DNA of 64,000 nucleotides. Source: Crocinitomicaceae bacterium (lineage in GTDB: Bacteria > Bacteroidota > Bacteroidia > Flavobacteriales_D > Crocinitomicaceae). Location of the stretch: the NCBI GenBank assembly GCA_030830785.1, contig JAURMI010000018.1:19420-83419 (forward strand). Reading direction: 5' to 3'. The first letter of the stretch is position 1; each line of letters starts with the position of its first letter. Positions 54,204-62,073 of this stretch are shown piece after piece. A program made the translations under genes and the position numbers. Under the pieces are notes generated by a model. It had not been told where the DNA came from. It was given only the letters and a program-made list of their open reading frames with translations, and did not search any database.

Positions 54204-54806
54204 ATGACAAGTATTTTTGTTGCTAAACTCGATTTTGGCGTAAGCAATTTAGAGTTGCGTCAACTTTTTGAAAAGTATGGCAAAGTAAATAAAGCCACTG
54301 TTGCTACAGATAGGGAAACAGGAAAACCTAGAGGATTTGCTTTTGTAGAAATGGACAATGACCAGGAGGCCATTCAGGCCATTGAGGCATTAGATGGTCA
54401 TGTAATCAATGGCAGAGCTTTAGCCGTAAAAGAAGCTGAACAACGCACCGACAACCGATCAACAACTAAACCATTTGCCCCGCGTCAAAACGACTCAATG
54501 AAAAGGGCAAATGAACCAATCCATTCATCAAGAGAGTCGGATGAACCATATTCAGGCGCCTCTCAATCGTCTACAGAATTTTTATTACCCAAAACTGAGC
54601 CAAGAAAAAAGGCAAAAGAAAAAGATCGCAAAATCGATGAGGACAACCGCAACAAGAAACCTAAAATGGATGCTTACAAGAAAAGCGGGAAAAACAATCG
54701 CTTTTATGACGATGATGATCTCGATGACCTCGACGATGAATTATTGAAATATAAAAAACCTGATGAAGACGATTTCTTCGATGAGGACGAAGAAGACGAA
54801 TTATAG
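54204..54806 (+). CDS. RRM-type RNA-binding protein with acidic tail
   Basis: 200 residues. One RNA recognition motif at 3-80 with RNP2 (IFVAKL) and RNP1 (KPRGFAFVEM, 41-50), the layout of the small bacterial Rbp proteins. It continues into a long charged tail: basic (KKAKEKDRK) then strongly acidic (runs of Asp and Glu to the end), unusual next to the roughly 80-100 residues of most bacterial RRM proteins. It probably binds cellular RNA. It has a 5' leader that may be long, because no promoter element is close. Confidence 0.9.
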   Translation: MTSIFVAKLDFGVSNLELRQLFEKYGKVNKATVATDRETGKPRGFAFVEMDNDQEAIQAIEALDGHVINGRALAVKEAEQRTDNRSTTKPFAPRQNDSMKRANEPIHSSRESDEPYSGASQSSTEFLLPKTEPRKKAKEKDRKIDEDNRNKKPKMDAYKKSGKNNRFYDDDDLDDLDDELLKYKKPDEDDFFDEDEEDEL

Positions 54807-54837
54807 TCATTAAAGACAAGAATTCATGTATTACGCT

Positions 54838-54845
54838 TAACTTTG
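54838..54845 (+). promoter_or_regulatory. -7 promoter element of the CCA-type nucleotidyltransferase gene
   Basis: TAACTTTG, six bases before the ATG at 54852. Confidence 0.55.
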
Positions 54846-54851
54846 CTTTAC

Positions 54852-56288
54852 ATGAATGTTTCTTACGCAGACCATTTAAAACACCCAGTTTTTAAAGTAT
54901 TGTCTCAATACGCAACACAAAATCTACTTGATGTTTATGTTGTTGGTGGTTGGGTGAGAGATTTATTGCTCGATAATCCGAGTAAGGATATAGACATTTT
55001 AGTAATTGGAGATGGGCCAGCACTAGCAACCGCTGCTGCTAAAATTCTTCGTGTAAAAAAGGTCTCTATTTTTAAAAATTATGGTACTGCGCATTTTAAG
55101 TACAAAGATTTAGATGTTGAATTTGTAGGTGCCAGAAAGGAATCTTATGTGCCAAATTCTCGCAATCCACAAACTACATCTGGCACGCTTCAAGATGATC
55201 AAAATAGACGCGATTTCACCATCAATTCAATGGCCATAAGTCTTCGAGAAGAATCCTTTGGTGAGCTCATTGACCCATTCAACGGACAAGGAGATTTATC
55301 TAAGGGGCTAATTAGAACGCCAAACAAGCCATCTATTACCTTCAATGACGATCCATTGCGCATGTTACGCGCTATTCGTTTTTCTAATCGTTTACAATTT
55401 GAAATCAGCATTGAGTGTTTAGAAGCCATGAAAACCAATGCAAAAAGACTTCAAATTTTGTCTCAAGAACGAATCACAGAAGAATTAAATAAAATTATTT
55501 TATCACCAAATCCCTCTCGCGGGTTTAGATTAATGCAAGTAACGGGGCTTTTAGATGAATTTTTTCCTGAATTGACTGCGCTTCATGGAATTGAAAATAG
55601 AAATGGTCTAGCACACAAGGATAATTTTTATCATACATTAGAAGTTTTAGATAATGTGGCTAAAAATTCACAAAATCTTTGGTTGCGTTGGGCAGCTCTT
55701 TTACATGATATTGCAAAACCCTCGACAAAAAGATTTGATCCACAAATCGGCTGGACTTTTCATGGACACGAAGAATTAGGGGCAAAGATGGCACCAAAAA
55801 TCTTTAAGCGATTAAGATTGCCTTTGGATCAAAAGTTAAAATATGTTCAAAAATTGGTGCGATTGCATTTACGTCCTATAGCGTTGGTAAAAGGTTCAGT
55901 TACAGATGCAGCAATTAGACGATTATTGCACGAGGCCGGCGACGATATTGATGATCTCATGTTATTGTGTAATGCGGATATTACAAGTAAAAATGAATTT
56001 AAGGTAAAGCGATATAAACAGAATTTTGAACTCGTAGCAGAAAAACTTAAAAAAGTAGAAGAGAAAGATCGCGTTCGAAATTTTCAACCCCCAATAAGTG
56101 GCCAACTCATCATGGAAACATTTAATATTGGTCCTTGTGCAGAAATTGGACAGATAAAAAGCCATATTAAAGATGCGATTCTAGAAGGGCATATTGCAAA
56201 TGATTATCAAGAGGCTTTAAATGAAATGCTGCGTTTTGCTTCTTCCCTTGGGTTAAAAGTTTATAATGCGCCTAATAGGGCTGAATAA
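54852..56288 (+). CDS. CCA tRNA nucleotidyltransferase / HD domain protein
   Basis: 478 residues from the ATG at 54852; an in-frame TTG at 54843 overlaps the promoter element and is unlikely. The polymerase beta-like head has GGWVRDLLL (32-40) and DIDIL with metal Asp46 and Asp48; RRDFTINSMA and DPLRMLRAIRFS follow. An HD domain near 275-330 (WAALLHDIAKP, FHGHEELG) adds a phosphohydrolase. It probably completes the 3' CCA of tRNAs: neither tRNA-Glu gene in this window encodes CCA, which fits. Confidence 0.93.
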   Translation: MNVSYADHLKHPVFKVLSQYATQNLLDVYVVGGWVRDLLLDNPSKDIDILVIGDGPALATAAAKILRVKKVSIFKNYGTAHFKYKDLDVEFVGARKESYVPNSRNPQTTSGTLQDDQNRRDFTINSMAISLREESFGELIDPFNGQGDLSKGLIRTPNKPSITFNDDPLRMLRAIRFSNRLQFEISIECLEAMKTNAKRLQILSQERITEELNKIILSPNPSRGFRLMQVTGLLDEFFPELTALHGIENRNGLAHKDNFYHTLEVLDNVAKNSQNLWLRWAALLHDIAKPSTKRFDPQIGWTFHGHEELGAKMAPKIFKRLRLPLDQKLKYVQKLVRLHLRPIALVKGSVTDAAIRRLLHEAGDDIDDLMLLCNADITSKNEFKVKRYKQNFELVAEKLKKVEEKDRVRNFQPPISGQLIMETFNIGPCAEIGQIKSHIKDAILEGHIANDYQEALNEMLRFASSLGLKVYNAPNRAE

Positions 56289-56293
56289 TTAAG

Positions 56294-56301
56294 TATCTTT
56301 G
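56294..56301 (+). promoter_or_regulatory. -7 promoter element of the pRiA4b-like gene
   Basis: TATCTTTG, 16 bases before the ATG at 56318. Confidence 0.5.
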
Positions 56302-56317
56302 TTACAAATTCTAAATC

Positions 56318-56881
56318 ATGCCTGGTTTAAAATTTCGGGTTTTACTCGATAGTGATTCAAAAGACGAAGTATTTAGAGATATAATAATCTCGAGTGAAGC
56401 TGATTTTGAGTCTTTCTTTCACGCCATCATGAAAGCATTCTCCTTCAACGGGGATCAAATGGCTAGTTTTTATGTCTCCAATGATTCATGGGATAAAGGC
56501 CATGAACTTTCGTTAATAGACATGGCCTTTGAAGAGCAAAGCGAAGAGCAAGCTGCTAATGTCATGAAAAATGCCAAGATCAAAGAGTTTTTAGCCGAAC
56601 CCGACCAAAAATTTATTTTGGTTTACGACTTTATGCGTATGTGGATTTTTCTAATCGAACTTATTGCTTATCAAAAAGAGGCTCCCGAGGCTCCTATTAT
56701 GAGTTTGGCGATTGGAACAGCACCACAAGAGGCAACAAAGTCTATGTTCGATGAAAACCTATTCGCTAGCGACCAACAACTAAATACTAATGAATCCGAT
56801 GAAGATGAATTTGGATTCAATGATTTTGAGGATGACTACTCTGATGACGACCTCAGCGATTACAACGAATATGACTACTAA
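56318..56881 (+). CDS. Plasmid pRiA4b ORF-3-like family protein with acidic tail
   Basis: 187 residues. The start (KFRVLLDSDSKDEVFRDIII) and the DFESFFHAIMKAFSFNGDQMASFYV block fit the pRiA4b ORF-3-like family, which has no defined biochemical role. The last 35 residues are a run of Asp, Glu and Tyr. Despite its family name it is not a mobile element here: it is single, in a housekeeping context, with no repeats. It ends with an 11-base overlap with a methyltransferase gene. Confidence 0.85.
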   Translation: MPGLKFRVLLDSDSKDEVFRDIIISSEADFESFFHAIMKAFSFNGDQMASFYVSNDSWDKGHELSLIDMAFEEQSEEQAANVMKNAKIKEFLAEPDQKFILVYDFMRMWIFLIELIAYQKEAPEAPIMSLAIGTAPQEATKSMFDENLFASDQQLNTNESDEDEFGFNDFEDDYSDDDLSDYNEYDY

Positions 56882-57596
56882 AAATTTACACCAAACGGTT
56901 GATCCGATTGGGCAAGCCATTCTAGATTTTGCCGCAAAAAAGAAGCCTTTTGACATTATTGTTAGCTCAGATCTTTGTGATGACGACATTATACCTATCG
57001 AAGTACTTTTTAGAAGTGAAGATCAAATGCCTGAGCTCGAACTTGTTGCTCTAGACCTGTGTAAAGGTCTAATATTAGATATTGGTGCTGGAGCTGGAGT
57101 TCATAGCATTGCACTTCAAGAAAGAGGCTTGAAAATAAAAGCAATAGATATATCACCAGGTGCAGTCGCATATATGAGAAAAAATAATATCGACGCACAG
57201 CAAATTGATGTTTATCATCTAGAGCAAAGCGCCTCCTTTGACACGGTGTTATCGCTTATGAATGGCCTTGGATTGGCTAAAGACTTAGAGAACCTGAATT
57301 TTTTCCTTGAAAAAATTTATAATTTATTAAAGCCTGGTGGGCGATTTATTGCCGACTCAACTGATGTCAAGTATTTGTATGAAGAAAATGATGGTAGCTA
57401 CTGGATGGACCTAAATGGATCTTACTATGGTGATTTTAAATTTGTAATGAAATATAATAAAATAATTGGGCCTGAATTTCAATGGCTGTATGTAGATTAC
57501 GATACCTTACACAAGCACGCGACGGCATGTGGCTTTAAATGCCGAAGAGTATTTAATATTGATGAAAATTACCTAGCCGTTTTAGAAAAACCATGA
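56871..57596 (+). CDS. Class I SAM-dependent methyltransferase
   Basis: 241 residues from the ATG at 56871; upstream in-frame starts encode Met/Thr-rich residues read from the acidic tail of the previous gene in another phase. Motif I is LILDIGAGAGVHSIALQ (67-83), and the acidic end of strand 2 is AIDIS. Post-motif segments VLSLMNGLG and LLKPGGRFIADS fit class I enzymes. The substrate is unknown. It overlaps the pRiA4b-like gene by 11 bases (ATGACTACTAA) and the FKBP gene by four. Confidence 0.88.
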   Translation: MTTKNLHQTVDPIGQAILDFAAKKKPFDIIVSSDLCDDDIIPIEVLFRSEDQMPELELVALDLCKGLILDIGAGAGVHSIALQERGLKIKAIDISPGAVAYMRKNNIDAQQIDVYHLEQSASFDTVLSLMNGLGLAKDLENLNFFLEKIYNLLKPGGRFIADSTDVKYLYEENDGSYWMDLNGSYYGDFKFVMKYNKIIGPEFQWLYVDYDTLHKHATACGFKCRRVFNIDENYLAVLEKP

Positions 57597-58036
57597 GAAA
57601 ACTTATATTTTTATTTCTTTTGATGGGGTGCATCACTTCATGTGGTTATAAGGATGATGAACTTCATGGGTTCGATGAGCAGATTAAAAAATATAACAAA
57701 AAAAACAACCTAGGACTTAAGCCCACTGGAAGTGGTCTTTATTTAAAGGTTGACTCACTTGGTTCTGGTCGATTAATACAGATTCAAGATAGTATTTGGG
57801 TCCGTTATTCACTTAGACTTTTAGATGGTACGATAATTGAAAATAATCCCAAGCCAATCGGATTAAAACTTAACGCTACTATAAAGGGTTGGCAAGAGGC
57901 CTTGTTCGCATTACCTATTGGTAGTACAATAAGTTGTATAATACCGCCTCAATTAGCCTACGGACAACAAGGCAATGGGAAAGTTGGCAAAGATAAAATT
58001 CTTTCATTTCAATTGAAGGTCATTGATGCCAAATAA
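57593..58036 (+). CDS. FKBP-type peptidyl-prolyl isomerase lipoprotein
   Basis: 147 residues. The lipoprotein signal has two candidate lipobox cysteines (LMGC at 13, ITSC at 17). The FKBP core follows from about 45, with WVRYSLRLLDGTIIE, GWQEALFALPIGS and IIPPQLAYGQQG. It would catalyse proline isomerization while attached to the outer or inner membrane. It overlaps the methyltransferase gene by four bases and is followed by sucD with its own promoter. Confidence 0.92.
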   Translation: MRKLIFLFLLMGCITSCGYKDDELHGFDEQIKKYNKKNNLGLKPTGSGLYLKVDSLGSGRLIQIQDSIWVRYSLRLLDGTIIENNPKPIGLKLNATIKGWQEALFALPIGSTISCIIPPQLAYGQQGNGKVGKDKILSFQLKVIDAK

Positions 58037-58041
58037 TTGGT

Positions 58042-58049
58042 TATTTTTG
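58042..58049 (+). promoter_or_regulatory. -7 promoter element of sucD
   Basis: TATTTTTG, 22 bases before the sucD ATG. Confidence 0.5.
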
Positions 58050-58071
58050 TCTCGCAAAAATTTCAATAAAT

Positions 58072-58941
58072 ATGAGTGTATTGGTTAATAAAAACTCCAA
58101 AGTAATCGTTCAAGGCTTCACGGGAAGCGAAGGAACCTTTCATGCAAGCCAAATGATTGAATTTGGAACCAATATTGTAGGTGGAGTTACGCCTGGTAAA
58201 GGTGGTACAACCCACCTTGATCGACCTGTATTCAATACAGTAGTTGATGCAGTTAACAATACTGGTGCTGATACTTCTATTATATTTGTTCCACCTGCTT
58301 TTGCTGCCGATGCTATTATGGAAGCGGCTCAAGCTGGAATCAAAGTAATTGTTTGCATTACTGAAGGAATTCCCGTTAACGACATGGTGAAAGCCAAAGA
58401 ATATATCAAAGCCTACGACACGCGTCTCGTTGGTCCAAATTGTCCTGGAATTATCACAGCAGATGAATCAAAGGTTGGAATCATGCCAGGATTTGTATTT
58501 AAAAAAGGAAAAATTGGCATTGTTTCAAAGTCAGGAACCTTAACCTACGAAGCAGCAGACCAAGTTGCCAAAGCAGGTTTAGGCATTACAACGGCAATTG
58601 GCATTGGCGGCGACCCAATTATTGGAACCACTACGCTTGAAGCCATTGAACTTCTTATGAATGATCCTGAAACTCATGGTATTGTTATGATAGGTGAAAT
58701 CGGCGGTAATTTAGAAGCCAAGGCTGCAAGATGGGTTAAAGAATATGGAAGTAAACCTGTTGTTGGATTTATAGCAGGAGAAACCGCTCCTAAAGGAAGA
58801 ACAATGGGCCATGCTGGTGCTATTGTGGGGGGGGCTGAGGATACTGCCGAAGCAAAAAAACGTATTATGCGCGAGTGTGGTATTTACGTAGTTGATTCAC
58901 CAGCGCAAATTGGCGCCAAAATGGCCGAAGTACTCGGTTAA
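58072..58941 (+). CDS. sucD: Succinate--CoA ligase subunit alpha
   Basis: 289 residues; alpha subunit of the TCA enzyme that makes succinyl-CoA reversibly with ATP or [24 protein letters not shown] at the start is the CoA-binding fold, GPNCPGIIT near 125 and the phosphohistidine in [11 protein letters not shown] near 245 are present. The beta subunit gene sucC is not next to it. Its last four bases overlap the convergent porin gene. Confidence 0.97.
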   Translation: MSVLVNKNSKVIVQGFTGSEGTFHASQMIEFGTNIVGGVTPGKGGTTHLDRPVFNTVVDAVNNTGADTSIIFVPPAFAADAIMEAAQAGIKVIVCITEGIPVNDMVKAKEYIKAYDTRLVGPNCPGIITADESKVGIMPGFVFKKGKIGIVSKSGTLTYEAADQVAKAGLGITTAIGIGGDPIIGTTTLEAIELLMNDPETHGIVMIGEIGGNLEAKAARWVKEYGSKPVVGFIAGETAPKGRTMGHAGAIVGGAEDTAEAKKRIMRECGIYVVDSPAQIGAKMAEVLG

Positions 58942-60677
58942 TTCCAAAAATCCCAGGTGAGCCCAAAGCGCAACTGAAAACTAGCAAAAGGCACTGCTTT
59001 ATAAAGGCTTGAAGTGTAATCTAAAGTTGAAAGTAAGTTGCAAGCTTGAAGAAAGAATCTAAAGGTTTTAACTTCAAGAGCAAGATCAAATTGTGCATTC
59101 AAAATAAGATTAACAGGATCAATTGCCGGATTCTGATAAACTTGCCAGTCAATGCTTCCAATATAAGGCAGATAATTTATTCGTCGAACTTCAGCACCAT
59201 ATAATGCGCTTAATTTGGCTGAGCAAAGCACGTTTAAGGCTCTATTTTTAAAAACTCCGCCAGAAAATTGAAGAGCTAAAGTGCTTCGCAATGGAGGCAG
59301 AACAAATTGATCATCTCTTTTCCAATGGCTATACAATTGAGTTGCAGTGAAGCGCAAAGATTTTATTTTATAACTTATATCCAGGCCTGACTCAAAAGCG
59401 CGTTGAGGCCCCTCCAATACCCAGTTCATCGTACTATTCGAAAATCGGTAAATACTTTTTGCACTCATCAATGTGAGTTGAAAGGTTCCATTCAACTTTT
59501 CTTTTCCATAAAGAAAGTTGAATTTTACTAAATTAGTTTGCTCTCGATTGGGCTGTGTTTGTTGATAATTAGTAAGATTACTCATATAAGTCCTCTGCAT
59601 CAACATTGGCCACGCATTTCTCATCTGATGAAGGGCTTTGAGCTTGCCGAAAGGAAGGTTTAACATAAATAAAATATCAGCAGTATAGCCATTAGATCCG
59701 CCAAGCAAGTTGAGCTGATTCTGGTGTTTAATTTTCAAATTATTAAAACTTATATCAAATCCGTTAACCAAATTCAATTCTGTGGTATCATATTGGAATT
59801 GTGTATCTTGCCAACTCATTTTTCTTATTTGTAAAGCTGAATTCCAATTTGCTCTTTTGCTTTGAAATCCCAAACCAAGCTCATTATTTAATATCGAAGT
59901 AGCAAAACGATCCCGACAAGAATCATTATTGAGGTAGAGTTGGCTATAAAATAATTCCAATGAATCGGTTTCATTGTATTTACGCAATCTGCTATCAAAA
60001 TAATGCCTAGTGGTGAGTCTAAATCCCTTAATACTATCTTGGCCTAATAACAGCGCACCATTTAATTCTCCCTTGTAGGCATTTTGCTCAGAAAATACCT
60101 GATTCTTTTCTACGGGTAATAATTGGGCATTTCCAGCTTGAAGACTAGACCATGTTGCTATACCACCAGACCACTGTCTATAATTTGATATATTTGAAAA
60201 GTCACCTAACAATTTAAACCGTTTGCTCGAATGAAAAATTTGAAAATCAAACGAACTGAATTGCAGCTCACTTGATCGAATAAAACCATTACTCTTATAA
60301 TGGTCATAGCGCATGTTGATCAAGGTCTGATTCGAAAACTGTTGTTCATAATCAAGTCGAAGTCTTTGAGATCCTTGCCCACCAAAACCATAAGCAAAAC
60401 CCAAATGGGGCAAGGCACTAAAAAGTAATTTTTTTTGAGAATAATTTGTTTGGCTCAATGGGAACATTCCGGGCCTAAAAAGCGCCCACGTAGTTGGAAA
60501 TTCTTTATTGGGATCAATAAAAAAAGCAGCACCAAAACCTTGCATAAATTGCAATAATGAATCTTTATTTCCCAAGGCACGATCACTTGCTTTAAGTGTG
60601 TCTGGAATAAAAATATTTTGCGCAGTGCTAGTATGCTTTAAGCAAGTAATAACCAATACCAATATGAGGTAACGCAT
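58938..60677 (-). CDS. Putative outer-membrane beta-barrel porin (Porin_10-like)
   Basis: 579 residues. Signal peptide 1-19 (ends TAQN). The rest alternates amphipathic strands and short turns to a C-terminal aromatic residue after FQLRFGLTWDFW, as in outer-membrane barrels; sequence features fit the Bacteroidota putative porin family. TAAGTTTG ends four bases before the ATG, so a leaderless message is likely. The 3' end overlaps sucD by four bases. Confidence 0.85.
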   Translation of the reverse strand: MRYLILVLVITCLKHTSTAQNIFIPDTLKASDRALGNKDSLLQFMQGFGAAFFIDPNKEFPTTWALFRPGMFPLSQTNYSQKKLLFSALPHLGFAYGFGGQGSQRLRLDYEQQFSNQTLINMRYDHYKSNGFIRSSELQFSSFDFQIFHSSKRFKLLGDFSNISNYRQWSGGIATWSSLQAGNAQLLPVEKNQVFSEQNAYKGELNGALLLGQDSIKGFRLTTRHYFDSRLRKYNETDSLELFYSQLYLNNDSCRDRFATSILNNELGLGFQSKRANWNSALQIRKMSWQDTQFQYDTTELNLVNGFDISFNNLKIKHQNQLNLLGGSNGYTADILFMLNLPFGKLKALHQMRNAWPMLMQRTYMSNLTNYQQTQPNREQTNLVKFNFLYGKEKLNGTFQLTLMSAKSIYRFSNSTMNWVLEGPQRAFESGLDISYKIKSLRFTATQLYSHWKRDDQFVLPPLRSTLALQFSGGVFKNRALNVLCSAKLSALYGAEVRRINYLPYIGSIDWQVYQNPAIDPVNLILNAQFDLALEVKTFRFFLQACNLLSTLDYTSSLYKAVPFASFQLRFGLTWDFWN

Positions 60678-60681
60678 TGTG

Positions 60682-60689
60682 CAAACTTA
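60682..60689 (-). promoter_or_regulatory. -7 promoter element of the porin gene
   Basis: TAAGTTTG on the minus strand, four bases before the porin ATG, directly downstream of the rpsT terminator T run. Confidence 0.6.
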
Positions 60690-60690
60690 C

Positions 60691-60726
60691 AAAAAATAAG
60701 GGCTACCCTAAAGAGGGAAGCCCTTA
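60691..60726 (-). terminator. Intrinsic terminator of rpsT
   Basis: Long stem TAAGGGCT (60697-60704) with AGCCCTTA (60719-60726), extended by CCCT/AGGG inside with one mismatch and an AAAG loop. On the minus strand it is followed by TTTTTT. Confidence 0.9.
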
Positions 60727-60752
60727 AAGAAAAGAATATAAAAAACTGTTAA

Positions 60753-61004
60753 CTAAAGTGCGTTTACGTGTAATTGTAAACCAGATTTAAGATTAGCAGC
60801 TTTGTTCTTGTGAATAATATTACGTTTTGCCAATTTATCTAACATAGCAACAACAATGGGTAGCATACCTTCTGCCTCTTTGCGATCTTTTGATGCACGC
60901 AATTTTCTCAAAGCATTACGCGTTGTTTTGTGTTGATATTTGTTTAATACACGCTTAGATTCATTTGAACGAATGCGTTTAATTGACGATTTATGATTTG
61001 CCAT
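60753..61004 (-). CDS. rpsT: 30S ribosomal protein S20
   Basis: 83-residue basic helical protein of the small ribosomal subunit. [17 protein letters not shown] at the start and [15 protein letters not shown] near the end are canonical, and length is typical. It lies 25 bases after the second tRNA-Glu gene on the same strand with no promoter element of its own, so tRNA processing probably releases its mRNA. Confidence 0.97.
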   Translation of the reverse strand: MANHKSSIKRIRSNESKRVLNKYQHKTTRNALRKLRASKDRKEAEGMLPIVVAMLDKLAKRNIIHKNKAANLKSGLQLHVNAL

Positions 61005-61029
61005 AACTATTTATTAATTTTTAATAATG

Positions 61030-61101
61030 CAGCCCATAGGAGAATCGAACTCCTGTTTCAAGGATGAAAACCTTGCGTCCTGACCACTAGACGAATGGGC
61101 C
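61030..61101 (-). tRNA. tRNA-Glu (UUC), copy 2
   Basis: A 72-base cloverleaf on the minus strand. Acceptor stem GGCCCAT/ATGGGCT, anticodon stem CAAGG/CCTTG with loop TTTTCAT giving anticodon TTC, and T stem AGGAG/CTCCT with loop TTCGATT. CCA is not encoded. It differs from copy 1 by a single base in the D loop (GGTC versus GGTT). Confidence 0.95.
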
Positions 61102-61111
61102 AAAAAATTTG

Positions 61112-61183
61112 CAGCCCATAGGAGAATCGAACTCCTGTTTCAAGGATGAAAACCTTGCGTCCTAACCACTAGACGAATGGGCC
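61112..61183 (-). tRNA. tRNA-Glu (UUC), copy 1
   Basis: Same cloverleaf as the copy ten bases downstream, with anticodon TTC and no encoded CCA. It is the first gene after the promoter at 61214-61243. Confidence 0.95.
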
Positions 61184-61213
61184 AATAATTCAAAACCCCA
61201 AAATTTGGGATTG

Positions 61214-61243
61214 CAAATATACTATGAAATTATTGAAGCGCAA
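61214..61243 (-). promoter_or_regulatory. Canonical Bacteroidota promoter of the tRNA-Glu-tRNA-Glu-rpsT unit
   Basis: On the minus strand TTG (61243-61241), a 19-base spacer and TATATTTG (61221-61214), an exact TTG-N19-TAnnTTTG match. The expected start is about 61208, inside a CCCAAA-A-TTTGGG dyad (61197-61209). Confidence 0.85.
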
Positions 61244-61260
61244 GGGTCTAGAAGAAATTT

Positions 61261-61986
61261 TTAAGAAATTTCTGTGTCGTCGGAACTCATTTTAAATCCC
61301 AGTCTTTTAGCCGTTTTTAGTTTTAGTTGCTCACCCATCATAAAGATTTGACCAACGCTTATATCATCCATATATTCGAATGGAGGTATGTACAAATCAA
61401 ATTGAAGCGCATAGGCAAACGCCATTTGTGCAATTAATTGCAAAAGTTGTTCGGACAACAACATGTTTTGGGGATCATTAAAGGTGTGACCTAAAGAACC
61501 TTTACCCTCAATAAAAAAGTGGCGTTCATGATTGACAAAAATCCTTGCAATCAGATTTCCCATGTCATCAAGTCGATTTTGTTGCATCGATTCGGCCAAG
61601 AAATTATAGATATGTATCGTGCCAAAATAGCCATTGTTTTCATTAGACTTAAAATAGGCTGTTCCCCAAAGCGGGTTTGAATCGGGCAAACGAAAAACAT
61701 TGTGATGTAGATTAAAAACCAGCACATCACTACCGATGTAAACATGAAATTCGTGGTCACCGCGGTCCTTGATATACAAACGAACACGCTCATCAGTAAC
61801 GACCTCTTTTATTGCTTTAAACTCAAGATCTATAAGTGTTCTAAGTTGGTCAAACACCTTTTCTAAGTCATCTGCAATGTCTTGTTTGAGCGAAGATTTA
61901 TGAAGTAAAAGATCAATGAGTTGCAATCGATTGGCTTGAATTGGATCCTTAATTTCTTTTTTCTTCATGGCATCATATTTGTACAT
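61261..61986 (-). CDS. Conserved-type protein of unknown function (241 residues)
   Basis: Soluble protein without signal or membrane segment. A helical N-terminal half (NRLQLIDLLLHKSSLKQDI) is followed by a beta-rich middle (VRLYIKDRGDHEFHVYIGSDVLVFNLH) and a helical end. The general look matches an uncharacterised Bacteroidota family I cannot name. Starts are possible at 61986 and at 61968 (MKKKEIKDPIQ); neither has a promoter element close by. It precedes the tRNA promoter on the same strand. Confidence 0.8.
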   Translation of the reverse strand: MYKYDAMKKKEIKDPIQANRLQLIDLLLHKSSLKQDIADDLEKVFDQLRTLIDLEFKAIKEVVTDERVRLYIKDRGDHEFHVYIGSDVLVFNLHHNVFRLPDSNPLWGTAYFKSNENNGYFGTIHIYNFLAESMQQNRLDDMGNLIARIFVNHERHFFIEGKGSLGHTFNDPQNMLLSEQLLQLIAQMAFAYALQFDLYIPPFEYMDDISVGQIFMMGEQLKLKTAKRLGFKMSSDDTEIS

Positions 61987-62058
61987 AAAAATAAGTCAAA
62001 AGATCCATGCAATTACTTTCATTGATCAAAACTTTGAACTACATAGCTAAATATTGTT

Positions 62059-62066
62059 TAACTTTG
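62059..62066 (+). promoter_or_regulatory. -7 promoter element of the lipid kinase gene
   Basis: TAACTTTG, seven bases before the GTG start at 62074. A TTG at 62034-62036 leaves a spacer of 22, slightly long. Confidence 0.55.
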
Positions 62067-62073
62067 AGATAAA

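Noticed and set aside
56318..56881. pRiA4b ORF-3-like protein as a mobile element
   Set aside because: The family name comes from a plasmid; here there are no terminal repeats, no transposase and no base-composition shift.
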